Below the pieces are notes generated by a model. It made no database searches, was not told the origin of the DNA, and was given only the letters and a program-made list of their open reading frames with translations. The position numbers and the translations under genes were made by a program. This document shows positions 22,401 through 33,379 of a stretch of 37,234 nucleotides of DNA, piece after piece. The stretch comes from Irineochytrium annulatum (Eukaryota; Chytridiomycota; Chytridiomycetes; Chytridiales; Chytridiaceae): contig JADGJL010000148.1 in the NCBI GenBank assembly GCA_027600665.1, positions 1 through 37,234 of the forward strand. The letters run 5' to 3'. How positions within the stretch are numbered: the stretch's first letter is position 1; each line of letters begins with the position of its first letter.

Positions 22401-23417
22401 AGTTATAGCAGGAAAGCGCACCTCATCCTTAAATACCGCCAGTTTCTCTTTCCCTTCGATGGGCGCATTGACCAGTTGCTCTAAGACTGCACCACTCCAT
22501 TCCGTAGCTTTGACGTGATTTTCTTTACGGAACAGGGCCTCAGAACCAATCTCCGCCCACCCTTTTGGTCCTACACTCTCGAGCACTGACTTTTCAGGCA
22601 CACTTCCGCGGTCTTTGAACACTTCCCGCTTCGCAGCTTGAGCAAGTTGAGGCGCGTCGGGCTGAGCAGACGAAAGCTTCACCGTTGACTCTCGATCACC
22701 CTCCCCTTTTTCGCCAAAACATCTCCTAGAGATCCCGCTATAAGCAGGCCGCTTAACGCTAGCTTCGTCCGTCCCGCCGTCTGAGTGCTTCGCGTACCGC
22801 CTCTTAAACTCGGCGTATTTCGCACTCAGGCGGTCCACAGGAACTGCACGTCTGTTCAGGCCGATCTGAAAGACGTCCTCTGCATCTTTCCACCTAAGGA
22901 CGCGTCAGAAAAAAACTGCTATCCAAACTGCCTACATATTGGAGGCCTCGAGGTAAGCTGCATATTCTACGTAAAACAGAGAGGCCCTCTGCCCAATGGA
23001 ATTGCTCGACAAATACTTGAAGACGTCCGTCGGACGGCTCGCACGGGCCGCCACTTGAAGCCAAATCTTTATGAATCTCAGATCGTCCAGATAGCGTGGG
23101 TCTTTGCGGAACTCCCTGGCGGCTTTCTGAAGGAGGTCGGCGTACGAAGGATGACCAGACGGGTAGTTCTGCTGATACCACTTGAGCAGCAGGTCGTATG
23201 GCTCCAACGGGTCGTCGTCATCAACTCGCAGCCTCGCAATTCGCTTCTCCAGCTCGATCCGCTCAGATTGACCATCATCTCCGTGATCGCGTTGCTGCGA
23301 TTGGGCTGTAGACCCGTCTCCGTAGATGGACGCTAGGACCTTGGCTGAGCGACCTTGGGAGAGCGGCACTATGTTTTCCTTCGCGTGAACGAAGGCATCT
23401 GCATTTACAGGCTCCAT
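19488..23417 (-). CDS. MadBub spindle-assembly-checkpoint protein with degenerate (BUBR1-like) kinase domain
   Basis: This protein would act at kinetochores to inhibit Cdc20-APC/C until chromosomes attach. The ATG at 23417 gives a first KEN box at residues 13-15 (HAKENIVPL), then the Mad3/Bub1 TPR region (DPLEPYDLLLKWYQQNYPSG; RYLDDLRFIKIWLQVA; VFQIGLNRRAVPVDRL; KYAEFKRRY). A second KEN box (FRKENHVK) lies near 22520. A GLEBS-like Bub3-binding motif follows (KIVCPLELSLEETRAMLP). A long disordered middle contains a three-copy 22-residue repeat. The C-terminal 400 residues align with the Bub1 kinase fold (AQVYIATEI; ESVLKVKSPPDPREF; GTGTLYDAIA; YEYDWIGVISIAHLLLFGTE). The ATP-site Lys is kept, but HGD is HNN (FVHNNLTAKNVLV) and the DFG-type motif is GFS (VIGFSKAID), so catalysis is doubtful. 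Introns near 22930-22890, 22420-22290 and 20830-20790 are clear by position; exact sites at the last two are not. Confidence 0.9.
21508..21702 (-). repeat. Three-copy 66-bp in-frame repeat inside MadBub
   Basis: Three head-to-tail units, 21702-21637, 21636-21571 and about 21570-21508, encode 22, 22 and about 21 residues. Each begins V-(F/L)-x-(D/E). The first two share (D/E)NTEP(F/V)FTE(D/E)M, then GAV and RQP. The third has diverged (DDSNCGLTDEM). Nucleotide identity between units is high (GTGAAG, GGTTCAGTGTT, CATCTCCTCC on the plus strand), which points to recent expansion. Confidence 0.92.
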
Positions 23418-23524
23418 CGTTTGGCCAACTATCTGACTCGAATGTCCGGCCTTTCGACGAAATATTGCTCAAGCCCCTACGATTCCTTGTTGGCTCTGTA
23501 CCAACACCCAGTCTTGTGGAAGTC

Positions 23525-24955
23525 ATGGACGAACGAAGCAGAGCACTAGAGCTGGAGGAGGAGGCGGCCGTCTGTGCGATCTTATCCGACGAAATGTTGC
23601 GTTGATCTTTTCCTGCTCGAATGACTTATGTGGCAGCTCTCAGGAAGAAGCTGCGAAGCTTGTCAGCCGTTTTGAGTGTGTCGTCGAGGAGCTGGACGAC
23701 TGCTTGAAAGTGCGGTCTATTGACACCAAAAGCTGGCATCATCGGAAGCGGGTAGGACCGGGTGATGATCGCTGTATTTGAACTTTTTTTTAGGAATACA
23801 TTGCTCGATTGCAACTGTGTTACGCCATGCTTAATGTGAAGGAATGCTCGAAATTTTCAGACTTGTGGAAAAACGCGGCTTTTAAAACGCGACTGAAGGA
23901 CGCGATGCGATATGCCGAAACGTGTTTATCATTTGCGGAGTCGGATGATGGACCGCTCACACCTATCATGAGCGAGAGACTGAGCGCAGCAAATCGCATC
24001 GTCTTGGCTTTTTTGAACTCCTACCTTGGCCTTTCGCAAAGTATTGACTATGGGATGACTGAAATTCCAAGTCCTCAATTTTCGGTGCCGAAGATAAAGA
24101 ATGCTTTTCCAATAGTGGCGCGTTGGATCGCCAGTGGTCGTATGGAGCAAGCGGATCATCAACATTTCGTGGCCTTTCCCGACAATTTGGAAAAAATTGT
24201 TTCCACGGCGGCCTACTACCTAAAGGCCGGAAAGTGCCGGCCATGGCTCCGGGAGATATTCAAGGATTTAAGCGAAAGGCCTGTCTTTGTAAGTTTCTTT
24301 CCCTAGGGGTTTTTTTCAACAAATACAGTTTAAATCCTCCGCGGTAGTGACAACCATATCCGACATCGAAACGTTTCTGGTGATTCTGGTCGTGTATCGA
24401 TTCTTCGCCATCATGCTTGAAAGAAATCCGCAAGATGCAGCCTCTTTCTGGAATTACGTAGGAGTACGAGTGTGGCGTCCGACGAGGAAGCAAGAGGCGT
24501 TTTGGTCGACCGCTCTTGCGAAATTCGGACGGAATGTCAACGGTGCTACATGCGATTCTCCTTCGAAGGCTACCGAGGCACATAACCGCTCGCCGAAACT
24601 CCTTTCGAATGATGACTTTACGCAATGCGTTCGAGACATCCGAGGCCTTTTCACTCTCACTCGATTTCATCTCATAGTTTTCGCCCACGTTGGATGTTGG
24701 TATGCACGTATGGTGGCCGCTCACATGAGTCGCGGACCAGAAACAATCCACTATCTTAAACTTGCCACTCATGGCCACGAAGACCCAAGGGTAGATGCGA
24801 GGGAACATCTTTTTCCGAGTCTTAACGCAGCCGAGTTTGACGGTGTTACAAGGTGTTTTTCTTTTCCTAAGACTGGCACTAATTTCGGATGCAGCCCTAT
24901 TGAACTGCTGGCTGCACAAGGGCTGAAGCGGCTGTCCGCTGCCGCTGACCGCTAG
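23525..24955 (+). CDS. Unrecognised, mostly helical multi-exon protein
   Basis: I cannot name the family. The ATG at 23525 (MDERSRALELEEEAA) lies 107 bp from the divergent MadBub start. A first intron ends near 23642, giving EEAAKLVSRFECVVEELDDC and SWHHRKR. A second (CGG|gtaggacc to tttttttag|GAA) leads to EYIARLQLCYAMLNVKECSK, a long helical block (FSDLWKNAAFKTRLKDAMRY), then a conserved-looking segment (PQFSVPKIKNAFPIVARWIA; DNLEKIVSTAAYYLKAGKCR). A consensus intron near 24292-24328 (gtaagt to aatacag) keeps frame into FKSSAVVTTISDIETFLVIL and onward to the stop at 24955. The exon up to 24291 is firm by splice phase and codon use. The last exon is less sure, because a long antisense frame overlaps it. 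Confidence 0.6.
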
Positions 24956-25329
24956 CTGGCCCGTATTTCGCATGTTATTTGGCTTCTTGCATTTAAAGAT
25001 CTGTTTATTTCACAGAATTCGTAATACTGCGTAACGTTGCATTTAAGTTATTAAGTTGATCAGGCATGATTTACGGCTTCATGAGCTTGTCACAGCAGCG
25101 GGTTCGTAATTCGTGAGCAACTTAAACGTCCTGGCCTAGCTTTGCACCATCGCGCGGCATCCCGCGCTAGTGACAGCAACCTTCCGAGGCTCCGGGTTGG
25201 ACGCATATGCGCACGGAGGATATGTCCTTCCCTACCCAACGCCGCGATTTTTGGCGTTCAACGAGTCGCGTGCATCCTCACTACTCGTAAAGTGGCTTGA
25301 TCTTCTGCGTCTTTTATCGACACACCACA
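24956..25329. other. Intergenic region, nothing recognised
   Basis: This stretch of about 370 bp between the unnamed helical gene and the complex I 21-kDa subunit gene, both on the plus strand, should hold the 3' end of the former and the promoter of the latter. A plus-strand open frame at 25170-25364 overlaps the start of the next gene in another frame and looks accidental. No RNA gene was seen. Confidence 0.5.
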
Positions 25330-26031
25330 ATGAAGTTCGTGTCGAATCTGCCGGACTCGGGTAGGTGGAGACTGAAGGAACCCGTGAGGATGTAACCGAT
25401 AGCGATGAGGAATGTCCTGATGGGGTGCGCGTCGGTTGCATTGGCAGAACGGGCGGAATTTTCTGAGCCTGGTCTGATATTCTTTCTCATTCAGATCATG
25501 TTCCGTATCAGTTTCTTGCGGCAGAGCCTCACATCAAGGTAGCGCACACTTTTCAGATGTGTCTCGCATTGGAGTTAAGCCATGTTTGCTAGACTGTTGT
25601 GCGGTACTTCAGAGCGGAGGACTATGCTCTGTGGGCCGGTATCGGTACCGGGTTCCCATTAGCGCAAGTAGCATGGGGTAATTGACATGCGCAATTTCTT
25701 CCCGCTTGTTAATGGTTTCAGAGCGGTTCGCGCCGACGATGCACCCCCGATTCCTTCCGCGGACGATGCTCATCCAGGTCCCCTTCTTCATGACGGCGGG
25801 CTTCCTGGCCGCGTGCCAGCGTTCGTACTGTGAGTGCTATTTGTTGAGGGAAGTCATTAATCTTCATTACCAGTTCGATTTTGGGGATGGAGGGAGAACG
25901 GGGTAGAGGCCGCTCGGTGGGCAGAAGAGCCATTGTCCGAATACAACCCGAAGAAGGAGTGGGGTTACTCCGAATGGGTTAGTATGCACATTTTTCTTTT
26001 TTTGTGTTGTGCTAACTGGGCTTCTTAGTGA
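25330..26031 (+). CDS. Complex I 21-kDa subunit (NUXM type)
   Basis: This accessory membrane-arm subunit of NADH:ubiquinone oxidoreductase is best known from fungi. The ATG at 25330 gives MKFVSNLPDS. After a long intron (to 25491) come HVPYQFLAAEPHIK, then TVVRYFRAEDYALWAGIGTG, FPLAQVAWERFAP, a hydrophobic segment VPFFMTAGFLAACQRSY, and the family signature FRFWGWRENGVEAARWAEEP followed by EYNPKKEWGYSEW. The pattern of two parts (TDPH..VVRYFRPSDY, then a second hydrophobic stretch, QRS and FWGWREN) is how the 21-kDa family is recognised. Introns lie near 25541-25593, 25680-25723, 25818-25861 and 25979-26028. The last has a textbook ctaac branch site, and its acceptor is followed directly by TGA, so the final coding exon is only the stop codon. 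Confidence 0.88.
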
Positions 26032-26305
26032 ACCAATCGTATGTTGTTTATTACAATTGTTGTCCGCGTATTCTGGCGGAATATAAAAACGTTCATATAT
26101 CCATTCTATACGTTGTGCTGCATTGCCTCCATCACGCCGGCGTAACCGAGAGCTGTTTGCGACGATGCGTCGTCGGCCTTCGATCGTCAGCCATCAAAAG
26201 GCTAACGCTCCAATTTCGTCTTTCAATAAACTTCTCGTCAGGTCATCGAGGCCTTTCAGTACAAGCACGATGATTTTCTTTCGGGTCGGTTAATATCAGC
26301 GACCC

Positions 26306-27008
26306 TCAAATTGGCGATACCTTAATTCTTGCATCGATCTTATAAACGGCCTCCAGAAAAGTGTTAGTGCACAATTGCTCCGTGTTATCCAGAAGCTTGC
26401 TGTATGCTGCGATTAACACATCACACAGAGCAAAGAGCGACTGCACAAAATCGACGTCAAACGGCTTGGGGGAATTTTAGCAAGCGATCGCCGCGTTCAG
26501 TCAGACCAACCAAGTTCGGCGTCTCAAAGTACGTGTAGACCCCAGTTTCCATAAAGGTTGCCTGCCCCGATAGTTCCTCCGAGCTTAGCTTATTTCGCCG
26601 CGAAAAAAGAGGCTGATGCAACTTAAGCTACGTCCAAAAACGTTCTTCACCGTCCGTACCGCAATGCGTTGCTTCGACTCCGTCTCGTTCTCGTATTCCA
26701 GCATAAGGACGTTCATTGCGCGAATGAACTCAACGGGGCCCGATATGGGAAGCAGCCCGCCGACGCTGAGTCCAAGATAAAACCACTGCCATGATCGTTT
26801 GCGGGCCGGCTTTGTGTCGTACATCGTCGCCTGTGTTATCCGTTAGCAGAGAAACCAACACATGCAAAATGCTAACGAGCGTATCACTCGTTAGTAGAAC
26901 CGTGCTCATATAGTAAGAGTTGCCATCATGCAGCCGGCGGATGTAGGCCAGGGCGGCCGACCTCCTTTTTACGAGGTCCTGCAGGGACGCCCAGTTGCTG
27001 GTAGACAT
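26306..27008 (-). CDS. Unrecognised compact helical protein
   Basis: I cannot name the family. The ATG at 27008 gives MSTSNWASLQDLVKRRSAAL, then YIRRLHDGNSYYMSTVLLTS. A consensus intron (about 26877-26828, gttagc to acacag) leads to ATMYDTKPARKRSWQWFYLG, LSVGGLLPISGPVEFIRAMN and VLMLEYENETESKQRIAVRT. Another intron (about 26641-26589) leads to LSSEELSGQATFMETGVYTY and FETPNLVGLTERG. A last one reaches SLFALCDVLIAAYSKLLDNT and FLEAVYKIDARI, with a stop at 26308-26306. The consistent phase across joins and the amphipathic Leu-rich helices argue for a real gene of about 200 residues. The segment SWQWFYLGLSVGGLLPI is hydrophobic but short for a membrane span. It is divergent from the IQ-motif gene, 129 bp away. 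Confidence 0.62.
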
Positions 27009-27137
27009 TCCCAATCCCCGTTGACGCTAAAGTTCACCGGCGCGGTGCGATGGATGCGGCGCCTGAGGGCCCAGGTGAAGGAGCTCGATGGTTGTCTCGA
27101 GGCTTGAAGGAAGCGGGAGGGCATCTCATTTGACATT

Positions 27138-28033
27138 ATGCCTTCATCAAGGGGAACCGAGATCTCGTCAGAGCAAGCTGTTGTCGTGCTCCAGTCCGTT
27201 TACCGCGGCCATCGAGACAGGAAGCGAGTGCGGCAATTGCGGGAAGGCGCTCGGAAACCGGTGGGAAGTAAGCGAAACACACAGCCATCCGATGCCTCCA
27301 CCACCAGCCACGCACGCCGCAAGCGTCTGCAGAGAATGGAGGCGGCCCTGTCACAGCTCAAGGGCATGGAGGGTGCAAAGGTCGCGGAGATGCATGAGCG
27401 GCGACTGCTCAACTCCTGCATTATCATCCAAGCGTGGATCCGAGGTTGCCGGGTACGGAAGCACCTAAGAGGACGGATCGGCGCGGGACGGATCAGTGAA
27501 CCGATGCCGGATAGGATTAAGCCTGCTGATGAGGACATCGCGACCATGGAGGAGGCCGATCTCACTGGCGCGAGAAACAATATCATAGAAAGACTGCAGA
27601 GAAAACGTAGCCAACGACCGGACCCTTTCTACAACGCTGCTGGATTGAGGGTGGAAAGCAATACGACAGTTGCCCGCCTTATGGCAGCGCATGTTCGGGC
27701 GCAGAGGCTTCTTGATTCATACTACGAGTTGGAGAAATGCGACAAGGGAGATTTCGTAATATCCCCGCAAGATCTTTCGCTAGGGTGTCGCTTCCTTCGG
27801 AAGAAAACGGATGTTTATTTGACAACGCTTCTCGGTATGTCACCGTAAACGGCAACTCCATATCCCTAATGCCGCCTTCAGAATGCATTGATCAAATCGA
27901 CTTGGATGCGGAGTCATCGGTTCCGAAATCATTGCTGTCGGATAAGCATAGGTCATTGGCGATAAGGAATCACCAGACGGAGTTGCGTGAAGGAAGTAAA
28001 CATTGGTGGCAGTTTTTACACAATGCGGAATAA
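27138..28033 (+). CDS. IQ-motif (calmodulin-binding type) protein
   Basis: This protein has about 280 residues in two exons. The ATG at 27138 gives MPSSRGTEISSEQ. One intron (CTCG|gtatgt to cttcag|AATGC, about 27836-27881) joins TTLLECIDQIDLD. Two IQ motifs fit the consensus [ILV]Qxxx[RK]Gxxx[RK]: VLQSVYRGHRDRKR at about residues 17-30 and IIQAWIRGCRVRKH at about 95-108, with a basic coiled segment between. The C-terminal half (DPFYNAAGLRVESNTTVARL; RLLDSYYELEKCDKGDFVIS; ending SKHWWQFLHNAE) matches no domain I know. IQ motifs bind calmodulin or related light chains, so a regulatory, cytoskeletal or flagellar role is possible but not shown. An exon upstream of the chosen start (from an ATG at 27050) cannot be excluded. 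Confidence 0.75.
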
Positions 28034-28130
28034 ATAACCAATGTCGATAACGAGGTGGTCATATAATTATAAACAGGATTCTTAAATCCGTTAAAAACGC
28101 CTGAACATGATGACACGATATTTACTTTCA

Positions 28131-31100
28131 TCAAATCTGTAAAGGGAGGTCTTTGGAACTCTCCAAAAACTCCCTCTGCTCCCCGCCCCCGTCCGGCATT
28201 CCGGTGAACGGACCGGATGGTGACCTTCCTGCAGCAGGCGTGATCACATCCGTCATCCCCCCCTCGTGAGAGAAGCAGAAGCCGAGGTTGGGCAGCTCCT
28301 CCTGCGTTCCCATGAACATCAGAGACATCTTCGCTGAGGCTCTGGGATAGCTCGTCGCTGGCGAATTCGAAGTCTCGTTTGTGTTACCCACCCGTATGCG
28401 GAACAGGTTCCCCGCCTTTCGGAGCACCGACGCGCCCCCGCCGCCGCTGTTCATGTGCAGCGAGAAGATAGACTCGTTTCGGGGCCGCTTTGCGCTCGTG
28501 GGGGTGATCACCTTCGTGGGGCTCACGGGACCCTCCAACGGGGAAGCTATGAAGCCATCGGGTGTTGTCCGCTCTGACGGGCTGGAAGCCCCCAGCAAAG
28601 AAAGGGGTGACAACATGCTGCGTCTTGTCGGGGACCCTCGTGGCGGTATCGACAGTTTTAGGCTGTGTCCCGGCGACTTCTTTTCGATTTCCGGGATGGT
28701 CTTCGGTTCGGCCGATTCCCGAGCAGGCGTCAGCATACTGCATGGCGCCTGTCCTGAACTGTTCAGCTTCCCTTCCGAGCTCGCCCGTTTTCGATCCATA
28801 ACGGGCCGGGACGTCTCCGACATCCTTCGCGCCGCGTGTAGGTGAAGCGAGTGATCAGAGTTGACTCGCGGTAACGGGGAAACCTCGCTGCTTGTCGGAG
28901 GACTCGACTGCTGTTCATCCGGTTCGTTGACGCCATCAAAAGTGGTGTAGTTCTCGAGGTCCAGTCTAGCGCCGCCTACGGTCTTGTGGTACTTTTGATA
29001 CTCTGATATGATATCCGTATCGGTGGGGAAGAAGTACTGCTGAATAAATTTCCGTAGTATCCGGGGCATGAGAGCGCCAAAGACGCTTATGAGCACGATC
29101 AGGAAGAACTGTGGTTGACTCAGAAGCATTTCCTGCTGACCGTAGGTGGGGTTCACGACTGATGATGCGTAGGATAGGACATAGGCCACCCAGATGCCGA
29201 GACTAGCCGCGATCCCCGCGAAGGTCATCCATGGCCAGTAGGAAGTATTCACACCGTTGTAGAAGTTCACAATGATGATGGTGGCGAACGCAATCGTCGT
29301 ACCCAGCTCGTCTTTGTCGTAGTGAAAGCCTAAGCGATCTTCGGCGCCACCGCTAGTTGATAGGCAGGAGAAGTAGTAGATCACTAGCGACTGGTACAGG
29401 GCTTCCGCGGTGTAAATCCAAAATCTCTCCATTGTAAATAATGTCTGCTTGATGCCCTTCATGTAAAGTTGAGGCACTCGCATGCTGATACGATCGTTAA
29501 TATCCTGGTCGAATATGCCTTCTATGATTGTCGGCAACAGTGTGAATAGGGTGTTGAAAAACATCCCGTAGGTGAAGTCAGTTATAATCTCGGCGGAGAA
29601 TCTGTCGACAACGTTAACGTCACGTTGACGGAGAAGACAGATGGACATACCCGCAATCAAACTGATACCAGAACAACACAAATAGCCAAAGGATGTTTTT
29701 GTAGAAGTAGTTCAAGATTAATTCCGCCGTTCGCATGTAACCCCAGCGTCCGTGAACAAGCAGCAATTTTCCTAAGAACCGGAACTGTCCAATGGCATAA
29801 TCGCTCGCCATAACGGCTTGCAGCCCCTCTTTACCAATAATTCCAATTCCTACGTCGGCTTCTTGAATCATGCTGACATCATTCGCACCGTCTCCAATTG
29901 CCAAGCACATCGCACCCTGAACGAGACTGATTTAGATCATGCAGACGAATATAAAGCGATGGAAGCAATCAAAAAAAATGAAGTAATTCCCACCAGCCCC
30001 TTCCTGACAAGCGACACAACTCTCGCCTTTTGCTTCGGGCTGACGCGACAGCAAACGACTGCGCGGCATCTGCAACCCAGCTCCAGTAACAGCGGCCGGC
30101 ACTCCGGTTGTAACGCGAACTTCAGACTAATGCCGTCAATCACCAAGGCATGGCTGTTCCCTTGCTTTATCACGCCGTCGTGAGTCCAAAACCTCTCAAG
30201 AGCTTCAATCAACTGCTCGTACGTCTCGTGGTGAGAAGTCGACCGGATCACAATAAGAAGCATGTCCTTCTTTAAAAGGTTCGCCGCAAACCCGATGTTG
30301 ATCGCTGTCTCCATCTTATCGCCGGTTAGTACCCATATTTTGATTCCGGACTTTGCGAGGGTCTCGATGGTCTTAGGCACTCCATCCTGAAGCTTGTCTT
30401 CAATCGCAGTGGCTCCCATCAGGGTCAGATCATGCTCGATGAGCTCCGCAACTTTGTCGACCATCTTCTCTCGATCGTATATGGAGTTCTGTGCCACTTT
30501 ATACTTTTCGTTCCAGGCCTCGTACTCGTCGTGCTCAATCACCTTGTACGCAAGGCATAACGTCCTCAGACCCTCATTAGCAAACGTTTCGAGATGACGG
30601 TGAGTGGCATCAATGAACTGCGCGTCATAGGATGAGCTTAGGCGTTCGAAGATGACGGAATCGGCACCCTTTACAAGAAGAATGTTGATTCCTTCAGGCA
30701 GTCGTATCACGACAGACATGCGCTTTCGGTCGGAGTTGAACTCGAGCACGTTCAGAATGGTGTATGACCGTTCTTCTCCAAGAATGCTGATTAAAACAGT
30801 ATTGTCGGTCCGTTTCAAGAACGTGAACCCCACGTCGCGTGCGGCGGCAACGAGCGCAGCCTCGTCGGGCGATTGAGCTTTGTAGTCGATAACATTGACG
30901 TCGTCGCCCTCCGCGGGCTTTTCAGCGAGTACCGTATGACATATCGAGAGAAGAGTGAAGAAGTAGCGAATAGATCGAGACTGCAGGTTGTCCTCGAGCA
31001 GATCCACGTGAAGCTGCGGGTCAACGAAAGAAAGCTTCTTGCTGACGAATCGAGTATCGAAGATCTTCTTCATGTTCTCTAGCATGCGCGCCTCCATGTC

Positions 31101-33379
31101 TAATCGTTGCTTTTCGATCTCCGCCACGTCTAGCTTACTTCCCTTCCGTTGAGCCTCGCCTTGCGAAGCCTCCGTCACAAATGTACTTCCATACATCACT
31201 CCGTTTATAGAGCATTTTCGAAACTCCATAGTATTGCATGTTAAAGTCCCGGTTTTGTCGGAAAAAATGTATTCGATTTGACCTACACAAAGCTGTCAGA
31301 TTTATAGTTCGTCAATGACACCAACCTAAGTCGTCACAAAGATTCCACGCCTGCGGAGCCGCATACTTGTCCAAATCGACATCGTGCATATCCACATCCA
31401 TACTTATGAAGAGAGATTGGACGGTCTTCGAAATATCAACACTGATGTACAGAGCGATAGGAATTATGTTTTGGAAGATGATCATGCAGGAGAAGAACGT
31501 TACGAAGGCAGCGTAGCTCGGATAGTACGCGTCGGAGGAGCCATCGTACGAGAACGGAGACTTCTCCCAGAGGAACGTGCCTGCATATAGTGCCGAGATG
31601 AGTGAGCAGATAAGGCACATCCCCGTCAGAAGCAGGAAGTTAAGCAATATCAAAGGGTTTAGTTGCCGGTCGATTTTCGATCGCTTGCTGGGGGTGTTCC
31701 CGGAGTTCATCATGATTTTCGTCTCTTTTCCGGTGAAAAGCACGATGCCAATGACCCAGCCCGTGTTTCGTAGCACGCAACCTCGAAGCAATATTCCATT
31801 CGAGCTGATGGGGATGGCATCGTCTTCGCGACTACTTCTTGCATCATTTCCCGAGCAGTAAGTTAAGCAGCCACTGAACGAGTAGAGGTTTGCATTTGCA
31901 GGCTCAGCATCAACGAACGCTTTCAACTTTACGCAGTCCCGTGGCTGTTGTACGTGGCATAATTTAGAAATTCCTCTCTTGATCTTCAGATTAGTTTCTC
32001 CGTCTAAATTCTTCGTTTCGACGTAACAGACACAGTCAGGCTCGCTGGTCGAAATGATTGCTATGTCGGCCGGTATTGGATCATTGTTTCGAAGAAAAAC
32101 AAAATCTCCAACTGATCGCGAATGTTAGCGACAGTTGATGTCATCGGTTACGATACCTCTAACATCTTCCCATTGACTGAGTTTCCATCGACAGTCGGTC
32201 GATGGTGATGTTGACGCTTCAGGATCAACTTTCTGCTCCGAATCTCCCCCTTGGTCTAAGTACTCGGGATACCTGGCATCCGGCTTCGTTGCAGCAAAGA
32301 CGTTCAAAAACGAAGTTTTCTTCCGGTGTTTAGAGTTACGTCCCGAGTGATTGCCTGTCGGCGGGACAATATCGGCGCCAGTCACACCACCGCCAGGCGC
32401 GAACGTTCCAAAATTTAAGTTTTGCCACGGAAACAGCAGGTAAGTTTTCGCCTTATTGACGCTCGCATCCGACTTATGCCGCTTCACGTCTTCAAAAGCG
32501 TCCTATTCAAATCAACGATCATGTCAGCACGTCTATTATACCTTTATGGCCGTTACTCCTACAATCAGAACCACGGGTGCCGCCGTTAAAGCGATGGACA
32601 CTTGCGTAAACGGTGGAAATGCTTGAAGGACGACAAGACTCGTGAAGTAGAAGTTTGCAATTGACCGAAACTGTTCGAAGAGATCTGTGTATTTGTTACT
32701 GACGCGCCAAGGTGGAAACGAAGCGAAAAAGAAACTTACTCTTCGGAAGAAAAGAAATAATGGTGTATTTGCTCGTCCGGATCATGTTGGACGGATAACT
32801 GGCGCCCACGCTTGCTGGAGCACCAGTGATCGTGGTTCTGTTGAGGACCGGCGTCGTGGCCCTGTCCCGGTCGCATAGCTCCTGTGGGCAGAGGTTCACG
32901 TATATCCGTCGTCTGTTGTCCGTGAACAGCGCGTCGTCCGGCGAGTCCGGCAGGTCGACGTTCGAGCGCGAGCCCAGGAGGTTCATCGTCGCGCGCACGG
33001 AGTTCGCTGTGGGAGAGATGAAGATTGCCACGACCTGTATGACGAAGCATGTGGGATTTACAACTGAGGTTATCAAATTCGTCCTTGATTTGCCTCCATT
33101 TTATCTTAAAGCGGGGATTGAATTTTTCAGATGTCCCTGCTGTCCCCAGCGCCTCCAGTGGCCCTCTTCATACCAATCCTCGAGACCCTCCCTTCGGCCT
33201 GCCTCGGACGATGTCGAGGTGCTGGGGCTAAGCATTGCCTGCTGGCCGCTTCCCTCGGCTTTCGTGGCGACAAACGGCATCCGTGACGGCATCCGTGCAA
33301 CGACCTGGTGGCCGGTGTCATGGGGTGTCTTCAAGAAGCCTACGTTGGCCTGGTGCGGGTAAGGAGCGTGGCGTGGCAT
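28131..33379 (-). CDS. P4-type ATPase, aminophospholipid flippase
   Basis: This P4-ATPase moves phospholipids from the outer to the cytosolic leaflet. The ATG at 33379 has an in-frame stop upstream. A long N-terminal extension precedes [14 protein letters not shown] and the first membrane helices ([20 protein letters not shown]). The actuator domain shows NLDGETNLK near 32000. Membrane helix 4 reads [20 protein letters not shown]. The catalytic motif [15 protein letters not shown] lies at about 31262-31225, then the nucleotide-binding domain ([33 protein letters not shown]), [15 protein letters not shown], the hinge [19 protein letters not shown], and helices 5-10 (28990-29700). The cytosolic tail of about 250 residues is rich in Ser-Pro and Thr-Pro. 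Introns are few in the core and denser near the N-terminus. A Cdc50-type partner is expected for the family but is not in this window. The subclass is not resolved. Confidence 0.96.

Noticed and set aside
24260..24973. 237-codon minus-strand frame opposite the last exon of the orphan at 23525-24955
   Set aside because: It also runs antisense into the firm plus-strand exon before 24291, and its translation is Arg/Ser-rich with no pattern. The plus-strand exon follows a consensus intron in phase.
25060..25130. tRNA-like GGTTCG in gene-poor DNA
   Set aside because: The surrounding bases do not complete a T-loop consensus or a cloverleaf. No tRNA was supported anywhere in the window by eye.
27200..27586. 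128-codon minus-strand frame opposite the IQ-motif gene
   Set aside because: It has no domain and is antisense to two clear IQ motifs.
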